7,586 nt of DNA from Candidatus Eiseniibacteriota bacterium (GTDB taxonomy: Bacteria > Eisenbacteria > RBG-16-71-46 > CAIMUX01 > WJJG01), in the NCBI GenBank assembly GCA_016867695.1, contig VGIY01000119.1:1-7586 (forward strand), read 5' to 3'. Both the position numbers and the translations under genes were made by a program. The notes below the pieces were generated by a model. It did not search any database, was not told where the DNA came from, and saw nothing but the letters and a program-made list of their open reading frames with translations. Shown here piece by piece: positions 1 to 7,387 of this stretch. Positions within the stretch are counted from its first letter, which is position 1; each line of letters opens with the position of its first letter.

Positions 1-342
1 GAAGGCGCCCTCGGGGGCGCGGATCGCCCCGGCGCGCACGCGCGCGGCGAAGGAGCGGACCTGCTCGACGGCGGCGCGCACGGCGGTCGCGGCGGCGGGA
101 TCAGGGGCCAGATCGGGGGCGCGCAGCCAGTAGTGGCCGACGGCGCGCTTCTCGTCGGGATTGGCGATCGCGCCCGCCTCGAGCGCGCGCATCTCCTCGA
201 GCGCGCGGGCGATCGGCTCGCGCAGGTCCGCCCCGGCCAGGCCTCCCCCGGGCATGCGGCTCAGATCGACGCGCACGCCGAGAGAAGCGTCCTCGAGCAG
301 AAGGCGCCGATACCTGTCCCACCCCCCGGCCGCTGCGCTCAC
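1..342 (-). CDS. pgi: Glucose-6-phosphate isomerase, N-terminal part (cut by window edge)
   Basis: Would interconvert glucose 6-phosphate and fructose 6-phosphate in the cytoplasm (glycolysis/gluconeogenesis). Only the first 114 codons are present; the sugar-binding and catalytic parts lie outside the window. The identifying stretch is at residues 53-80, with ALEAGAIANPDE followed by VGHYWLRAP. I recognise this as the N-terminal signature of a bacterial PGI subgroup whose members begin with W-x-R-Y, then a short helix, then LDLSRM-like residues (here W8, R10, Y11 and the LSRM at 27-30). The start chosen is GTG at 342-340: GGAGG lies 5 nt upstream, the frame runs open to the window edge, and the recognisable homology begins a few residues in. 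It lies downstream of, and on the same strand as, the Cys-rich secreted gene, but a terminator separates them, so it probably has its own promoter. Family assignment is from memory of conserved motifs and is fairly sure. Confidence 0.85.
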   Translation of the reverse strand, partial: MSAAAGGWDRYRRLLLEDASLGVRVDLSRMPGGGLAGADLREPIARALEEMRALEAGAIANPDEKRAVGHYWLRAPDLAPDPAAATAVRAAVEQVRSFAARVRAGAIRAPEGAF

Positions 343-380
343 TCCGGCCTCCGTTCCGCGGCGCCGCCCCCGCGGCGCGC

Positions 381-410
381 AAATAAGAGGCCCCTCCTTG
401 CGGAGGGGCC
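381..410 (-). terminator. Rho-independent terminator of the secreted-protein gene
   Basis: Read on the minus strand, a perfect 9-bp stem (GGCCCCTCC / GGAGGGGCC, 389-410) with a 4-nt GCAA loop is followed at once by TCTTATTT (388-381). This is a textbook intrinsic terminator for the transcript of the gene ending at 483. The GCAA loop is a GNRA tetraloop. The T tract is interrupted, so termination may be partial, which would let some transcription continue into pgi. Confidence 0.8.
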
Positions 411-415
411 CCCTT

Positions 416-446
416 GGCAGTCATTGCATGGCAGTCTAAGGCAGTC
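416..446. repeat. Three direct copies of GGCAGTC
   Basis: GGCAGTC occurs at 416-422, 430-436 and 440-446 (minus strand: GACTGCC three times, each preceded by T, A or AT-type bases, consensus roughly WKGACTGCC). Start-to-start spacings are 14 and 10 bp. Three identical 7-mers within 31 bp are unlikely by chance. They overlap the candidate pgi promoter, so they may be binding sites for a regulator; that role is inference. Confidence 0.6.
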
Positions 447-448
447 AA
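420..448 (-). promoter_or_regulatory. Candidate promoter for pgi
   Basis: On the minus strand TTGACT (448-443) is separated by 17 bp from AATGAC (425-420). The last three spacer bases are TGC, matching the TGn of an extended -10. The -35 is good and the -10 is weak (3 of 6). Transcription would begin near 413, so the 389-410 hairpin would sit at the extreme 5' end of the pgi mRNA. The hexamers coincide with two of the three GACTGCC repeats, which weakens the promoter reading or suggests regulation. Confidence 0.4.
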
Positions 449-453
449 CCGCG

Positions 454-471
454 CTCCGTCTCGCGACGGAG
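454..471 (-). other. Small hairpin just after the secreted-protein stop codon
   Basis: Perfect 7-bp inverted repeat CTCCGTC / GACGGAG with a 4-base loop, starting 12 nt beyond the stop codon at 483-485. It has no T tract. It would form a 3'-UTR stem-loop ahead of the proper terminator at 381-410, perhaps blocking 3' exonucleases. Confidence 0.45.
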
Positions 472-482
472 ACCAAGACAGG

Positions 483-1388
483 CTACCGGTAGATAGCCTT
501 GATCGAACCCCAGCTGGACGGATCCGCGGGAGTCAGCTCCTCGCACGGATTGTCCGTGCAGTCCTCGAACTCGGGATGGACGACGCCACCCTGAGCCAAG
601 CACTCATCCGGATGGATGATGAGGCACTCGTGAACGATGCAGCACACCATGGGGAACGGGCACTCGACCTGCTCGCAGGTCATCCCAGGGTACCAGACAC
701 CGTTCTGACCCGCACAATCCTCCTCCGTCACGAAGATGCAGCTGCCGTCATAGAGACAGCAAGCCCAGGAGGGCGGAGGCGGAATCTCGGGGCAGCAGTC
801 CACGCCCATGGTGTTGGCGAAGCCGAACGCGCCGTAGCACACCGCGGGGAACTCCTGCTGAGCGCAGTTCGCGAAGGCGGTCGGGCCAGGCGTGCCCAGG
901 TGATCGCCGAGCGCGAACGTCGTGGCCGAGCCGTAGGCGTAAGCGGAGAACCAGTACACCGGCAGGAAGTTGCCGGTCCAGGGGACATCCGTCGTCACGA
1001 TCGAGATGCCCGTGCCGCTCGCCGGCCAGCCCGGCTGTGCGATCTCAAGACCGTCGGAAGGCACGCAGCGGCCAAACTCGGTCATGAGGAGCCCAGGGGC
1101 GTAGCTGACGCCGAACTCGATTCCACACCACTGGCTCTCCTGCAGGAACCCCGCGACGACGTACATCACAACGTAGTCCGACGTCGGCAGGTAGTCATTC
1201 AGCTGGTCGTCGCAGCCATTGATCCGGCCAAAGTGGCACCAACCCTCCGCAGGAGGGTCGGACGAGTAGACCAGACCCGCCGGGGCGTGCGCGATGAACA
1301 CGCCGCCGCCGAGGTCTGTGGCCGGCTGAGCGATGGCTGCACCAGTGACCAGCCCCATGACTGCGAGAGCTAGAAGCACTCTTCTCAT
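483..1388 (-). CDS. Secreted cysteine-rich protein of unknown function
   Basis: 301 residues. Residues 1-20 form a Sec signal peptide: MRR, then a hydrophobic core, then an AIA cleavage motif before Q21, so the product should leave the cytoplasm. Residues 21-205 are a Tyr/Trp/Gly-rich region with scattered Cys and no motif I can assign to an enzyme. After a PPPP linker (about 203-206) come two Cys modules. Module 1 (209-244) is CC-x5-C-x7-C-x12-C-x4-C; module 2 (248-284) is CC-x4-C-x7-C-x13-C-x4-C, so the second is a diverged copy. The spacing suggests disulfides outside the cell. The protein ends SSWGSIKAIYR, with no FlgD-type Ig domain. The ATG start has TAAGGAGGT 7 nt upstream. Similar ACC-x-DG-x-C modules occur in secreted proteins of Planctomycetes and candidate phyla, as I recall. 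Third codon positions look less GC-rich than in ahcY. It appears to be transcribed alone, between its own promoter and terminator. Coding status is strong; function unknown. Confidence 0.88.
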   Translation of the reverse strand: MRRVLLALAVMGLVTGAAIAQPATDLGGGVFIAHAPAGLVYSSDPPAEGWCHFGRINGCDDQLNDYLPTSDYVVMYVVAGFLQESQWCGIEFGVSYAPGLLMTEFGRCVPSDGLEIAQPGWPASGTGISIVTTDVPWTGNFLPVYWFSAYAYGSATTFALGDHLGTPGPTAFANCAQQEFPAVCYGAFGFANTMGVDCCPEIPPPPSWACCLYDGSCIFVTEEDCAGQNGVWYPGMTCEQVECPFPMVCCIVHECLIIHPDECLAQGGVVHPEFEDCTDNPCEELTPADPSSWGSIKAIYR

Positions 1389-1609
1389 CGGGTTGACCTC
1401 CTTAGTGCAATGTTTCCACACAGATGCAGTACGGTCCGGGAAGTGCCCACTCCCTTGCGGGAGCCTTCCCCTCTCCCCACCACCACACACAAGACGCTGA
1501 GGACTCCGGACGCGGTGCCACACCAGCCAAGGCCTACCCCACGGAACCTGTTCGGCTTGATCCCGCGACGCCTGGACCTTGCGAGCCCCACGGCACCCCC
1601 TGAGGCCCA
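1389..1609 (-). other. Long 5' leader of the secreted-protein mRNA, with hairpin
   Basis: If the promoter at 1616-1644 is right, the mRNA carries about 220 nt before the start codon. It contains a G-rich run (about 1464-1487 on the minus strand, with GGTGGTGGGG then AGAGGGG). Next is a two-tier stem-loop at 1438-1470: outer GGGAAG / CTTCCC and inner CTCCC / GGGAG, closed by a GCAA (GNRA) tetraloop with a 6-nt bulge. The Shine-Dalgarno lies about 34 nt beyond it. I tried common riboswitch cores from memory and none fits. A poor ORF runs through it and ends in an ATGA overlap with the gene start, but it begins upstream of the promoter and looks non-coding. Confidence 0.5.
1396..1404 (-). promoter_or_regulatory. 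Very strong Shine-Dalgarno of the secreted-protein gene
   Basis: TAAGGAGGT is a 9-base perfect match to the usual 16S anti-Shine-Dalgarno complement, 7 nt before the ATG at 1388. It fixes the start codon inside a much longer open frame and predicts high translation. Confidence 0.9.
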
Positions 1610-1615
1610 CGGATA

Positions 1616-1644
1616 AGTATAGCCCCGCCGGGTGCGATATCCAA
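1616..1644 (-). promoter_or_regulatory. Sigma70-type promoter of the secreted-protein gene
   Basis: TTGGAT (1644-1639), a 17-bp spacer and TATACT (1621-1616) on the minus strand. TATACT is 5 of 6 to the consensus and TTGGAT keeps the TTG. It stands out as an A/T-rich island in GC-rich DNA. The start of transcription would fall near 1609. Confidence 0.65.
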
Positions 1645-1885
1645 GAAGAAACATCCCCGGCAGCGCCTTTCCTCCGCCTTGGAGATCGGCCTGCGGCCCG
1701 CGTTCGTGAAGGAATTCCCGCCGCGGGCCCTTCCCGCGGGCGCGGGCCCGGGACGCGGCTCAATGCGCAGGATTCGTTCCGCAACCAGTTGTCAGAAAAA
1801 GAGATGTGGGGTTCTCTCCTGCTGCCCCGGCGACGGCGCCGCGCTTCCTGGTGGCCGATATCGGCCGCCGCGCCAGCCCGCGCCG
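1645..1885. other. Divergent intergenic region between the secreted gene and ahcY
   Basis: No credible gene. Two mutually exclusive GC-rich hairpins occur: CCGCGGG / CCCGCGG (1721-1739) and CGGGCCC / GGGCCCG (1724-1750). An A-rich patch (AGAAAAAGAG) lies near 1794-1803, and a 14-bp palindrome at 1853-1866. No SAH-riboswitch-like core was recognised ahead of ahcY. Short open frames here have no supporting codon pattern or ribosome-binding sites. Confidence 0.5.
1853..1866. repeat. 14-bp perfect palindrome upstream of the ahcY promoter
   Basis: GGCCGATATCGGCC is fully self-complementary and lies 20 bp before the ahcY -35 hexamer, a plausible place for an activator or operator site. A single palindrome of this length can arise by chance in a 7.6-kb GC-rich window, so the regulatory role is only a suggestion. 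Confidence 0.35.
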
Positions 1886-1915
1886 TTGAGTCCGGGGCCC
1901 GGAGGGCGGTAAGAT
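1886..1915 (+). promoter_or_regulatory. Promoter of ahcY
   Basis: TTGAGT (1886-1891), 18-bp spacer, TAAGAT (1910-1915). Transcription would begin near 1922, giving a leader of roughly 43 nt to the ATG at 1965. The spacer is almost pure G/C, and the two hexamers are the only good pair close to the gene. Confidence 0.55.
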
Positions 1916-1964
1916 CCTTCGTCCGGGCCGCCGCGCCCGCAACCGAACACCAAGGAAGGACGGC

Positions 1965-3409
<1,445 letters not shown>

Positions 3410-3416
<7 letters not shown>

Positions 3417-5719
3417 GCCCCGGGCCCGGCGCTCCGCGCGCCGGGCGGGCGAGTCCGGTCGAGGAGCCCCTCGCGGAAGGCCGCCCGGAACGGCGGCGGC
3501 ACGGCCGGCTCCCAGACCCAGGTCTCCGCGCCCGGCGCGCGCCGCCCGAGACCCGGATCGCGCAGCGCCCCGCCCGCGGCCCGCCCCCCGGCGCGGTAGA
3601 TCGCTTCAGCCGCCGGCGCCGGAAGGGCGCGGGTCGCCCGCGCGAGCTCCGCCGCCAGGGCGCGGGGTCCGTCGCTTCCCCCGACCAGCCAGCCGGCGGG
3701 CCGCGTGGCCAGTTCCGCCTCGCAGGCGGCGGCCGCGCCCTCCCAGAGCGCGGGCGTCCCCCTGCCTTCGACTAGGGCCGCGGCATGGGGGGCGACCCAC
3801 GACGAGGCGGGCGGGGACCAGAAGCGCGGGCCGCCCCGGCCCTCCAGCATCCGCCAGAGCGCCCATCCCGCTCCCTTCTCGAGCGCCTCCTCTCCCAGGT
3901 GCCCGCGCAGCCAGGCGGACCACTGGGGCCCTCCCGGGGCGGGGATCGGCGCGCGGTCGCCGGCGCCCGAGGCGCCCCCCTCCGGAGCGCCGGGCCGGGC
4001 GGCCTCGGCGATGCGCCCGCGGTGGACGGCGAGCGCCGCCAGCGCGCGCGCGAGCGCTTCCAGCATTGCCGGCCGATCCTCGGGGGCGAAGGCCCGGGCG
4101 ATGGCCGGGACGACCGCCGGGCCCTCGCGCGCCAGGGCCGAGGCGAAGACGAGGTCGGCGTAGCGCAGCAGCCCCCGGCGGAGCGCCGCGCGCTGCGCCT
4201 CCCCGAGCGCGGGCAGGTATCGCGCCGCCTCCCAGAGCGCGTGCGTCTCGCACCAGGCGACGCCGATGCCCTCCCAGACATGCGGCTCCCCCTCGGTCCC
4301 GGCGGCCGCGGCGCTCTCTGGCCACGCCTCCGGGCGCAAGGTGCGGAAGAGGCGCCGCCCGTGGCCGATCTCGAAGTGCGGCCGCACATCGGGCGGGAGG
4401 GAGGCGATCGCGGGGCGTTCGAGCTTCGCGCCGGCGATCTCGCCGAGCAGCGGCCAGTCGACGCCCGAGGCGGGCCCGCGCAGCGCGGCGAAGCGGACAT
4501 CGCCGACGGCCCAGGCCTGCGCGGCGATCCCGGCGGCGGCGACGGCGATCAGGATGGCGCGCCGGGGCGCGCCGAGCGCCGCGATCAGGAAGAGCGGGTA
4601 GGCGGGGACGATGTAGCGCGAGCTGCCGTCCGGGGCGAGCAGGCAGAAGGCGGCGATGTGGGCCCCGGCGGCGGCGAGGATGGCCGCGGCGAAGGCTCCG
4701 CCCGCGCGGTGCTCGGACGACCGGCCGGCGCGCCCGCCGCCGCGCAGGAGCGTCCAGGCGCCGCCGGCGACGGCGAGGAGCCAGACCAGCCCGGCGAGCG
4801 CCGGCAGGATCGCGCTCGGCATGTCGTAACCGGCCATCAGCCCAGAGCCGGCCAGCCGGACGAGGCGGCCCCCCGCCTCGGCGAGGTCGACCGCGCTGCC
4901 CGGGGCGCGCCCGTAGATGAGCAGCGAGCGGCCGCCGGTGGCGCCGAGGTGGATGAACCAGGGGAGCAGGCCGGCGGCCAGGCCGGCGCCGAAGGCGAGC
5001 CAGGCGCGCCGCGGTCGCCCGCGCGCGCGGATCAGCACGGCCGCCGCCCCGGCGGCGAGAACGGGCGCGGCCGAGTAGGTGACGTAGAGGGCCAGTCCGG
5101 CCAGCGCGCCCGTCGCCGCCGCCCAGAGCCGCCGCGCGCGTTCGCCGCCGGCCTGGACGGCGCGCGTGCCCAGCCAGCCGACCGCGCCGAGAAGGGCCAT
5201 CGCCTCGGCGTGGTCCCCCTTGGCGATCAGCGCCGTGCGCACGAGCAGCGTCGGGGCGAGGATGTAGAGCAGGCCGAACAGGGCGGCCGCGCGCCGGCCG
5301 AGCCAGCGGCGGACGACGAGGAGCCAGAAGAGCCCGCCGGCGACGGTGATGAGCAGAGGGATCAGCTTGAAGGCGAGGTATCCGGAGCCGAGAAGCCCCT
5401 GCACCGGCATCGCGACGCAGGCGATCAGCAGGCTGCCGCTGCCGTAGGGCATGAAGCGATAGATCTCGGCGGGGAGGCCGAGATCCATGCGCATCGCCTG
5501 GGCGGCGGTGTTCGTGTAGAGCTCCTCGCGGTCGTAGAGCGGCCGCTCGGGCAGCGTTCCCCCGGGACGCGCCGCACTCTCGACCAGGCTCATGGCGCGC
5601 TCCTGGGCGGGGTCCATCGCCCCCAGCAGGAAGGCGACGCGCAGGAGCACGAGGAGCGCCGCGAAGAGCGCCGGCCCGGAGAGCCGGTCGAGGAGAGGCT
5701 CGCGCGGGGGCCTGATCAA
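3410..5719 (-). CDS. Polytopic membrane protein, GT-C glycosyltransferase-like, with long C-terminal domain
   Basis: 769 residues from a TTG start; not matched to a named family with certainty. Residues 14-33 are a first membrane helix, followed by an outer loop (34-92) with Y62-D-R-E-E-L-Y68, reminiscent of the acidic D/E-x-x-Y motif in loop 1 of PMT/ArnT-type (GT39-like) transferases. About eight to ten more hydrophobic helices follow, roughly at 94-112, 117-136, 143-161, 172-188, 198-228, 239-258, 299-324, 341-362 and 368-403. Such proteins use lipid-linked sugars at the membrane. Residues about 411-769 are soluble, Ala/Arg/Trp-rich and largely helical, with a Pro/Gly/Ala linker at 574-598; this tail is unusually long for the family and I do not recognise it. 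The TTG overlaps the aldolase stop codon (TTGA), and GGAGGAG lies 8 nt before it; the first in-frame ATG (residue 35) would delete helix 1. Last gene of the operon. Membrane protein: sure; transferase: moderate. Confidence 0.8.
3424..3446. terminator. GC hairpin just after ahcY, inside the end of the convergent gene
   Basis: Perfect 9-bp stem GCCCGGCGC / GCGCCGGGC with a 5-nt loop, starting 8 nt after the ahcY stop. There is no T tract on the plus strand, so it may be a weak or non-canonical terminator, or a 3'-end protecting structure. It also lies within the last codons of the membrane-protein gene, so coding constraint partly shapes it. Confidence 0.45.
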
Positions 5720-6429
5720 GGGCGCAGCTCCTCCAGCCGCCGGACCTGCTCGCCGGTTAGCCGCTGCACGCGCCCGAGCTGGTGGGCGGCGGCCACGATC
5801 CGCGCGCAGTGCTCGAGCTTCTCCATTCGCAGGCAGGCCTGGCGCAGCGTCGCGCCCACGGTCACGGCGCCGTGGCGGTCCAGGAGCAGCGCGTCGTGCC
5901 GGCGGATCAGCGGGCGGATCGCCGCGGCCCCCTCGGGCGAGGAGGGCGTCGCGTAGGGTGCCGTGGGGATCGACCCGAGCAGGACGACGACCTCGGGCAG
6001 GACCGGCGCGTCCAGCGCCAGTCCGGCGACCGTCAGCGCGGTGGCCAGCGGCGGGTGGGCGTGGACGACGGCGCCGATGTCGGGCCTCTCGCCGTAGGCG
6101 GCGAGGTGGAGCGCCCACTCGCTGGTCGGGCGCGCGGCAGCGGCGGGGGTTGCCGCCCGCCCACCCTGATCGGAGCGGCCCGCGGCCTCGCGTACCTGCT
6201 CCGCCGTCGCGCCCGCGGACGCTTCCGTCGCGTCCAGCGCCACAACCTCGACGAGGAGCAGATCGGCGGGCCGCAGCTCGCCCAGGCAGCAGCCCGCCGG
6301 CGTGACCAGCCAGCCGCCGCCGGGCAGCCGCGCGCTCAGGTTGCCGTCGGTGGCCGCGACGAGCCGCAGACCGTGGAGCCGGCGCCCCGCGGCGGCCATC
6401 TCCTCGCGTAGCGATCGTTCGGCGTTCAC
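5716..6429 (-). CDS. Class II aldolase/adducin-family protein (fuculose-phosphate aldolase-like)
   Basis: Probable zinc-dependent aldolase cleaving a ketose 1-phosphate into dihydroxyacetone phosphate and an aldehyde (or an epimerase of the same fold). 237 residues. Motifs in order: DGNLSAR (28-34), TPAG (43-46), TSE with the likely catalytic acid E104, HAHPP with metal ligands H123 and H125, and DRHG with the third ligand H186. These support an active enzyme. Residues about 68-99 are an Ala/Gly/Thr-rich insertion between the early beta strands and TSE, where relatives have only a few residues. The GTG start overlaps the deoC stop (GTGA), and GAGGGG lies 8 nt upstream; an ATG at residue 11 lacks a properly spaced site. 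Substrate cannot be read from the sequence: fuculose-1-P, rhamnulose-1-P, methylthioribulose-1-P (dehydratase) and 5-deoxyribulose-1-P enzymes all share this fold. Pairing with deoC favours pentose or deoxypentose phosphate breakdown. Confidence 0.88.
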   Translation of the reverse strand: MNAERSLREEMAAAGRRLHGLRLVAATDGNLSARLPGGGWLVTPAGCCLGELRPADLLLVEVVALDATEASAGATAEQVREAAGRSDQGGRAATPAAAARPTSEWALHLAAYGERPDIGAVVHAHPPLATALTVAGLALDAPVLPEVVVLLGSIPTAPYATPSSPEGAAAIRPLIRRHDALLLDRHGAVTVGATLRQACLRMEKLEHCARIVAAAHQLGRVQRLTGEQVRRLEELRP

Positions 6430-7181
6430 GTCGAGCGCCCCTCGCGCTCTCCCGCCGCGAGCGGCCGCGCGCGCCCGGTCGTCCGCCCCTCCGGGGGCGC
6501 CGCGGCCTCGGCGAGGATCCTGACCCCGGAGCTCGTCCCGATCCGCGTCGCCCCCGCGGCGACCATCCTCCGGACGTCGTCCGCCGTGCGGATGCCGCCG
6601 GAGGCCTTGACGCCCAGCCCCGCGCCGCGCACTTCGGCGGCGAGCAGGGCGACGTCGGCCTCGGTCGCCCCGCCCGGGCCGAAGCCGGTGGAGGTCTTGA
6701 CGAAGTGGGCGCCCGCGCGGCAGGCGAGCCGGCAGCCGAGACGCTTCTCGTCGTCGTCGAGAAGCGCCGTCTCGAGGATGACCTTGCAGAGCGCGCCGCC
6801 GGCCCGGCAGGCGCCGGTGACCGCCTCGATGTCGCCCAGCAGCGCCCCTTCGTCCCGCTCCTTCAGGGCGCCGATGTGCAGGACCATGTCGATCTCGCCG
6901 GCGCCCGCCGCGATCGCGCCGCGCGCCTCGAAGGCCTTGCTCTCCGGGGGGGAGGCGCCCAGCGGGAAGCCGACCACGGCGCAGACCCGGGCGGTGCCGC
7001 TCAGCGCGTCGCGGGCGAGCGGGACCCAGACCGGGTTTACGCAGACGGCGAAGAAGCGATGCTCGCGCGCCTCGTCGCAGAGGCGGCGGATGTCGCCCGC
7101 CGTCGCGTCGGGCCGGAGCAGCGTGTGATCGATGAGCGCCGCCAGGGCCGTCCCTGGGAGCTCAGGCCGGGAACCGCTCAT
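6426..7181 (-). CDS. deoC: Deoxyribose-phosphate aldolase
   Basis: Cleaves 2-deoxy-D-ribose 5-phosphate to acetaldehyde and glyceraldehyde 3-phosphate, the last step of deoxynucleoside catabolism, by Schiff-base (class I) chemistry in the cytoplasm. 251 residues. Motifs: IDHTLLRPDAT (17-27), FAVCVNP (44-50), VVGFPLG (69-75), GEIDMV with D98, VKTSTGF with the Schiff-base lysine K162, VKASGGIRT with the second catalytic lysine K192, and GTSSG (215-219). The beta/alpha barrel therefore looks complete. About 27 residues (225-251), rich in Arg, Gly and Glu, extend past the usual end and run into the overlap with the aldolase gene. The ATG at 7181 is chosen because homology begins just after it and GGAGGAG lies 9 nt upstream; the frame is open for 35 more codons, but those are Pro/Arg-rich and unlike the family. 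First gene of a three-gene, translationally coupled set. Confidence 0.95.
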   Translation of the reverse strand: MSGSRPELPGTALAALIDHTLLRPDATAGDIRRLCDEAREHRFFAVCVNPVWVPLARDALSGTARVCAVVGFPLGASPPESKAFEARGAIAAGAGEIDMVLHIGALKERDEGALLGDIEAVTGACRAGGALCKVILETALLDDDEKRLGCRLACRAGAHFVKTSTGFGPGGATEADVALLAAEVRGAGLGVKASGGIRTADDVRRMVAAGATRIGTSSGVRILAEAAAPPEGRTTGRARPLAAGEREGRST

Positions 7182-7257
7182 GGACGCTCTCTCCTCCGGT
7201 CGCGGATCGGGGACCGGGCCCCGCGGCGGCGGACAGCCGCCCGCGCCGCGTCCCAGA

Positions 7258-7286
7258 GTGATCGGCGACGAAGGGGCGAGCGTCAA
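7258..7286 (-). promoter_or_regulatory. Candidate promoter of the deoC operon
   Basis: TTGACG (7286-7281, 5 of 6 to the -35 consensus), 17-bp spacer, GATCAC (7263-7258, only 3 of 6 to the -10). The start of transcription would be near 7251, with a leader of about 70 nt. The weak -10 would fit a gene set that needs an activator or has low basal expression. Confidence 0.4.
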
Positions 7287-7300
7287 GCGCCATCTCGCCC
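7274..7300. repeat. Inverted repeat enclosing the deoC-operon -35
   Basis: GGGCGAG (7274-7280), 13-bp centre, CTCGCCC (7294-7300). The -35 hexamer lies inside the centre. The arrangement, two half-sites 20 bp apart around a promoter element, is what a dimeric repressor or activator site would look like. DeoR-type sugar regulators are a natural thought from context, but nothing in the bases identifies the protein. Confidence 0.35.
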
Positions 7301-7387
7301 GCCCCCCGTCGCCGCGGGCACTTCCGGGGGCGGGCGGCGCGGCAGGGTCTCCCGGCGCCCCCGCGCGCGATCGCGGATCGTCCCGCG

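Larger units (their letters stand above)
7182..7387. other. Intergenic region ahead of the deoC operon
   Basis: No gene seen. On the minus strand, from the upstream gene's stop toward deoC, it holds an 8-bp inverted repeat with a 23-nt loop (CGGGGGCG 7325-7332 / CGCCCCCG 7356-7363, no T tract, possibly the 3' end of the upstream gene). Next come a candidate promoter with a surrounding inverted repeat, and a 6-bp hairpin in the deoC leader (GGCGGC 7225-7230 / GCCGCC 7236-7241). Confidence 0.45.

Noticed and set aside
101..448. 115-codon minus-strand frame overlapping the start of pgi
   Set aside because: Different frame from the recognisable isomerase, Arg/Gly-rich, and it spans the terminator hairpin.
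1385..1654. 89-codon frame in the secreted-gene leader, ending in ATGA with the gene start
   Set aside because: Its start overlaps the predicted -35, it lacks a ribosome-binding site and its composition looks random. The ATGA overlap is probably coincidence.
1916..1964. SAH riboswitch ahead of ahcY
   Set aside because: Known in some bacteria, but I could not find its conserved core in the short leader or in the upstream 200 bp.
3785..5956. 723-codon plus-strand open frame, and another at 3364-4920
   Set aside because: Both are antisense to the membrane protein and composed of Arg/Gly/Ala/Pro runs, as expected when the complement of a GC3-biased gene lacks stop codons. No ribosome-binding site or family motif.
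5720..6118. Upstream extension of the membrane-protein frame inside the class II aldolase gene
   Set aside because: It overlaps a well-supported aldolase in another frame and reads as Arg/Pro-rich nonsense. The TTG at 5719 has a good ribosome-binding site and directly precedes the first membrane helix.
7182..7286. 35-codon N-terminal extension of deoC
   Set aside because: Pro/Arg-rich and unlike the family. A well-placed Shine-Dalgarno supports the ATG at 7181, and the extension would start upstream of the predicted transcription start.
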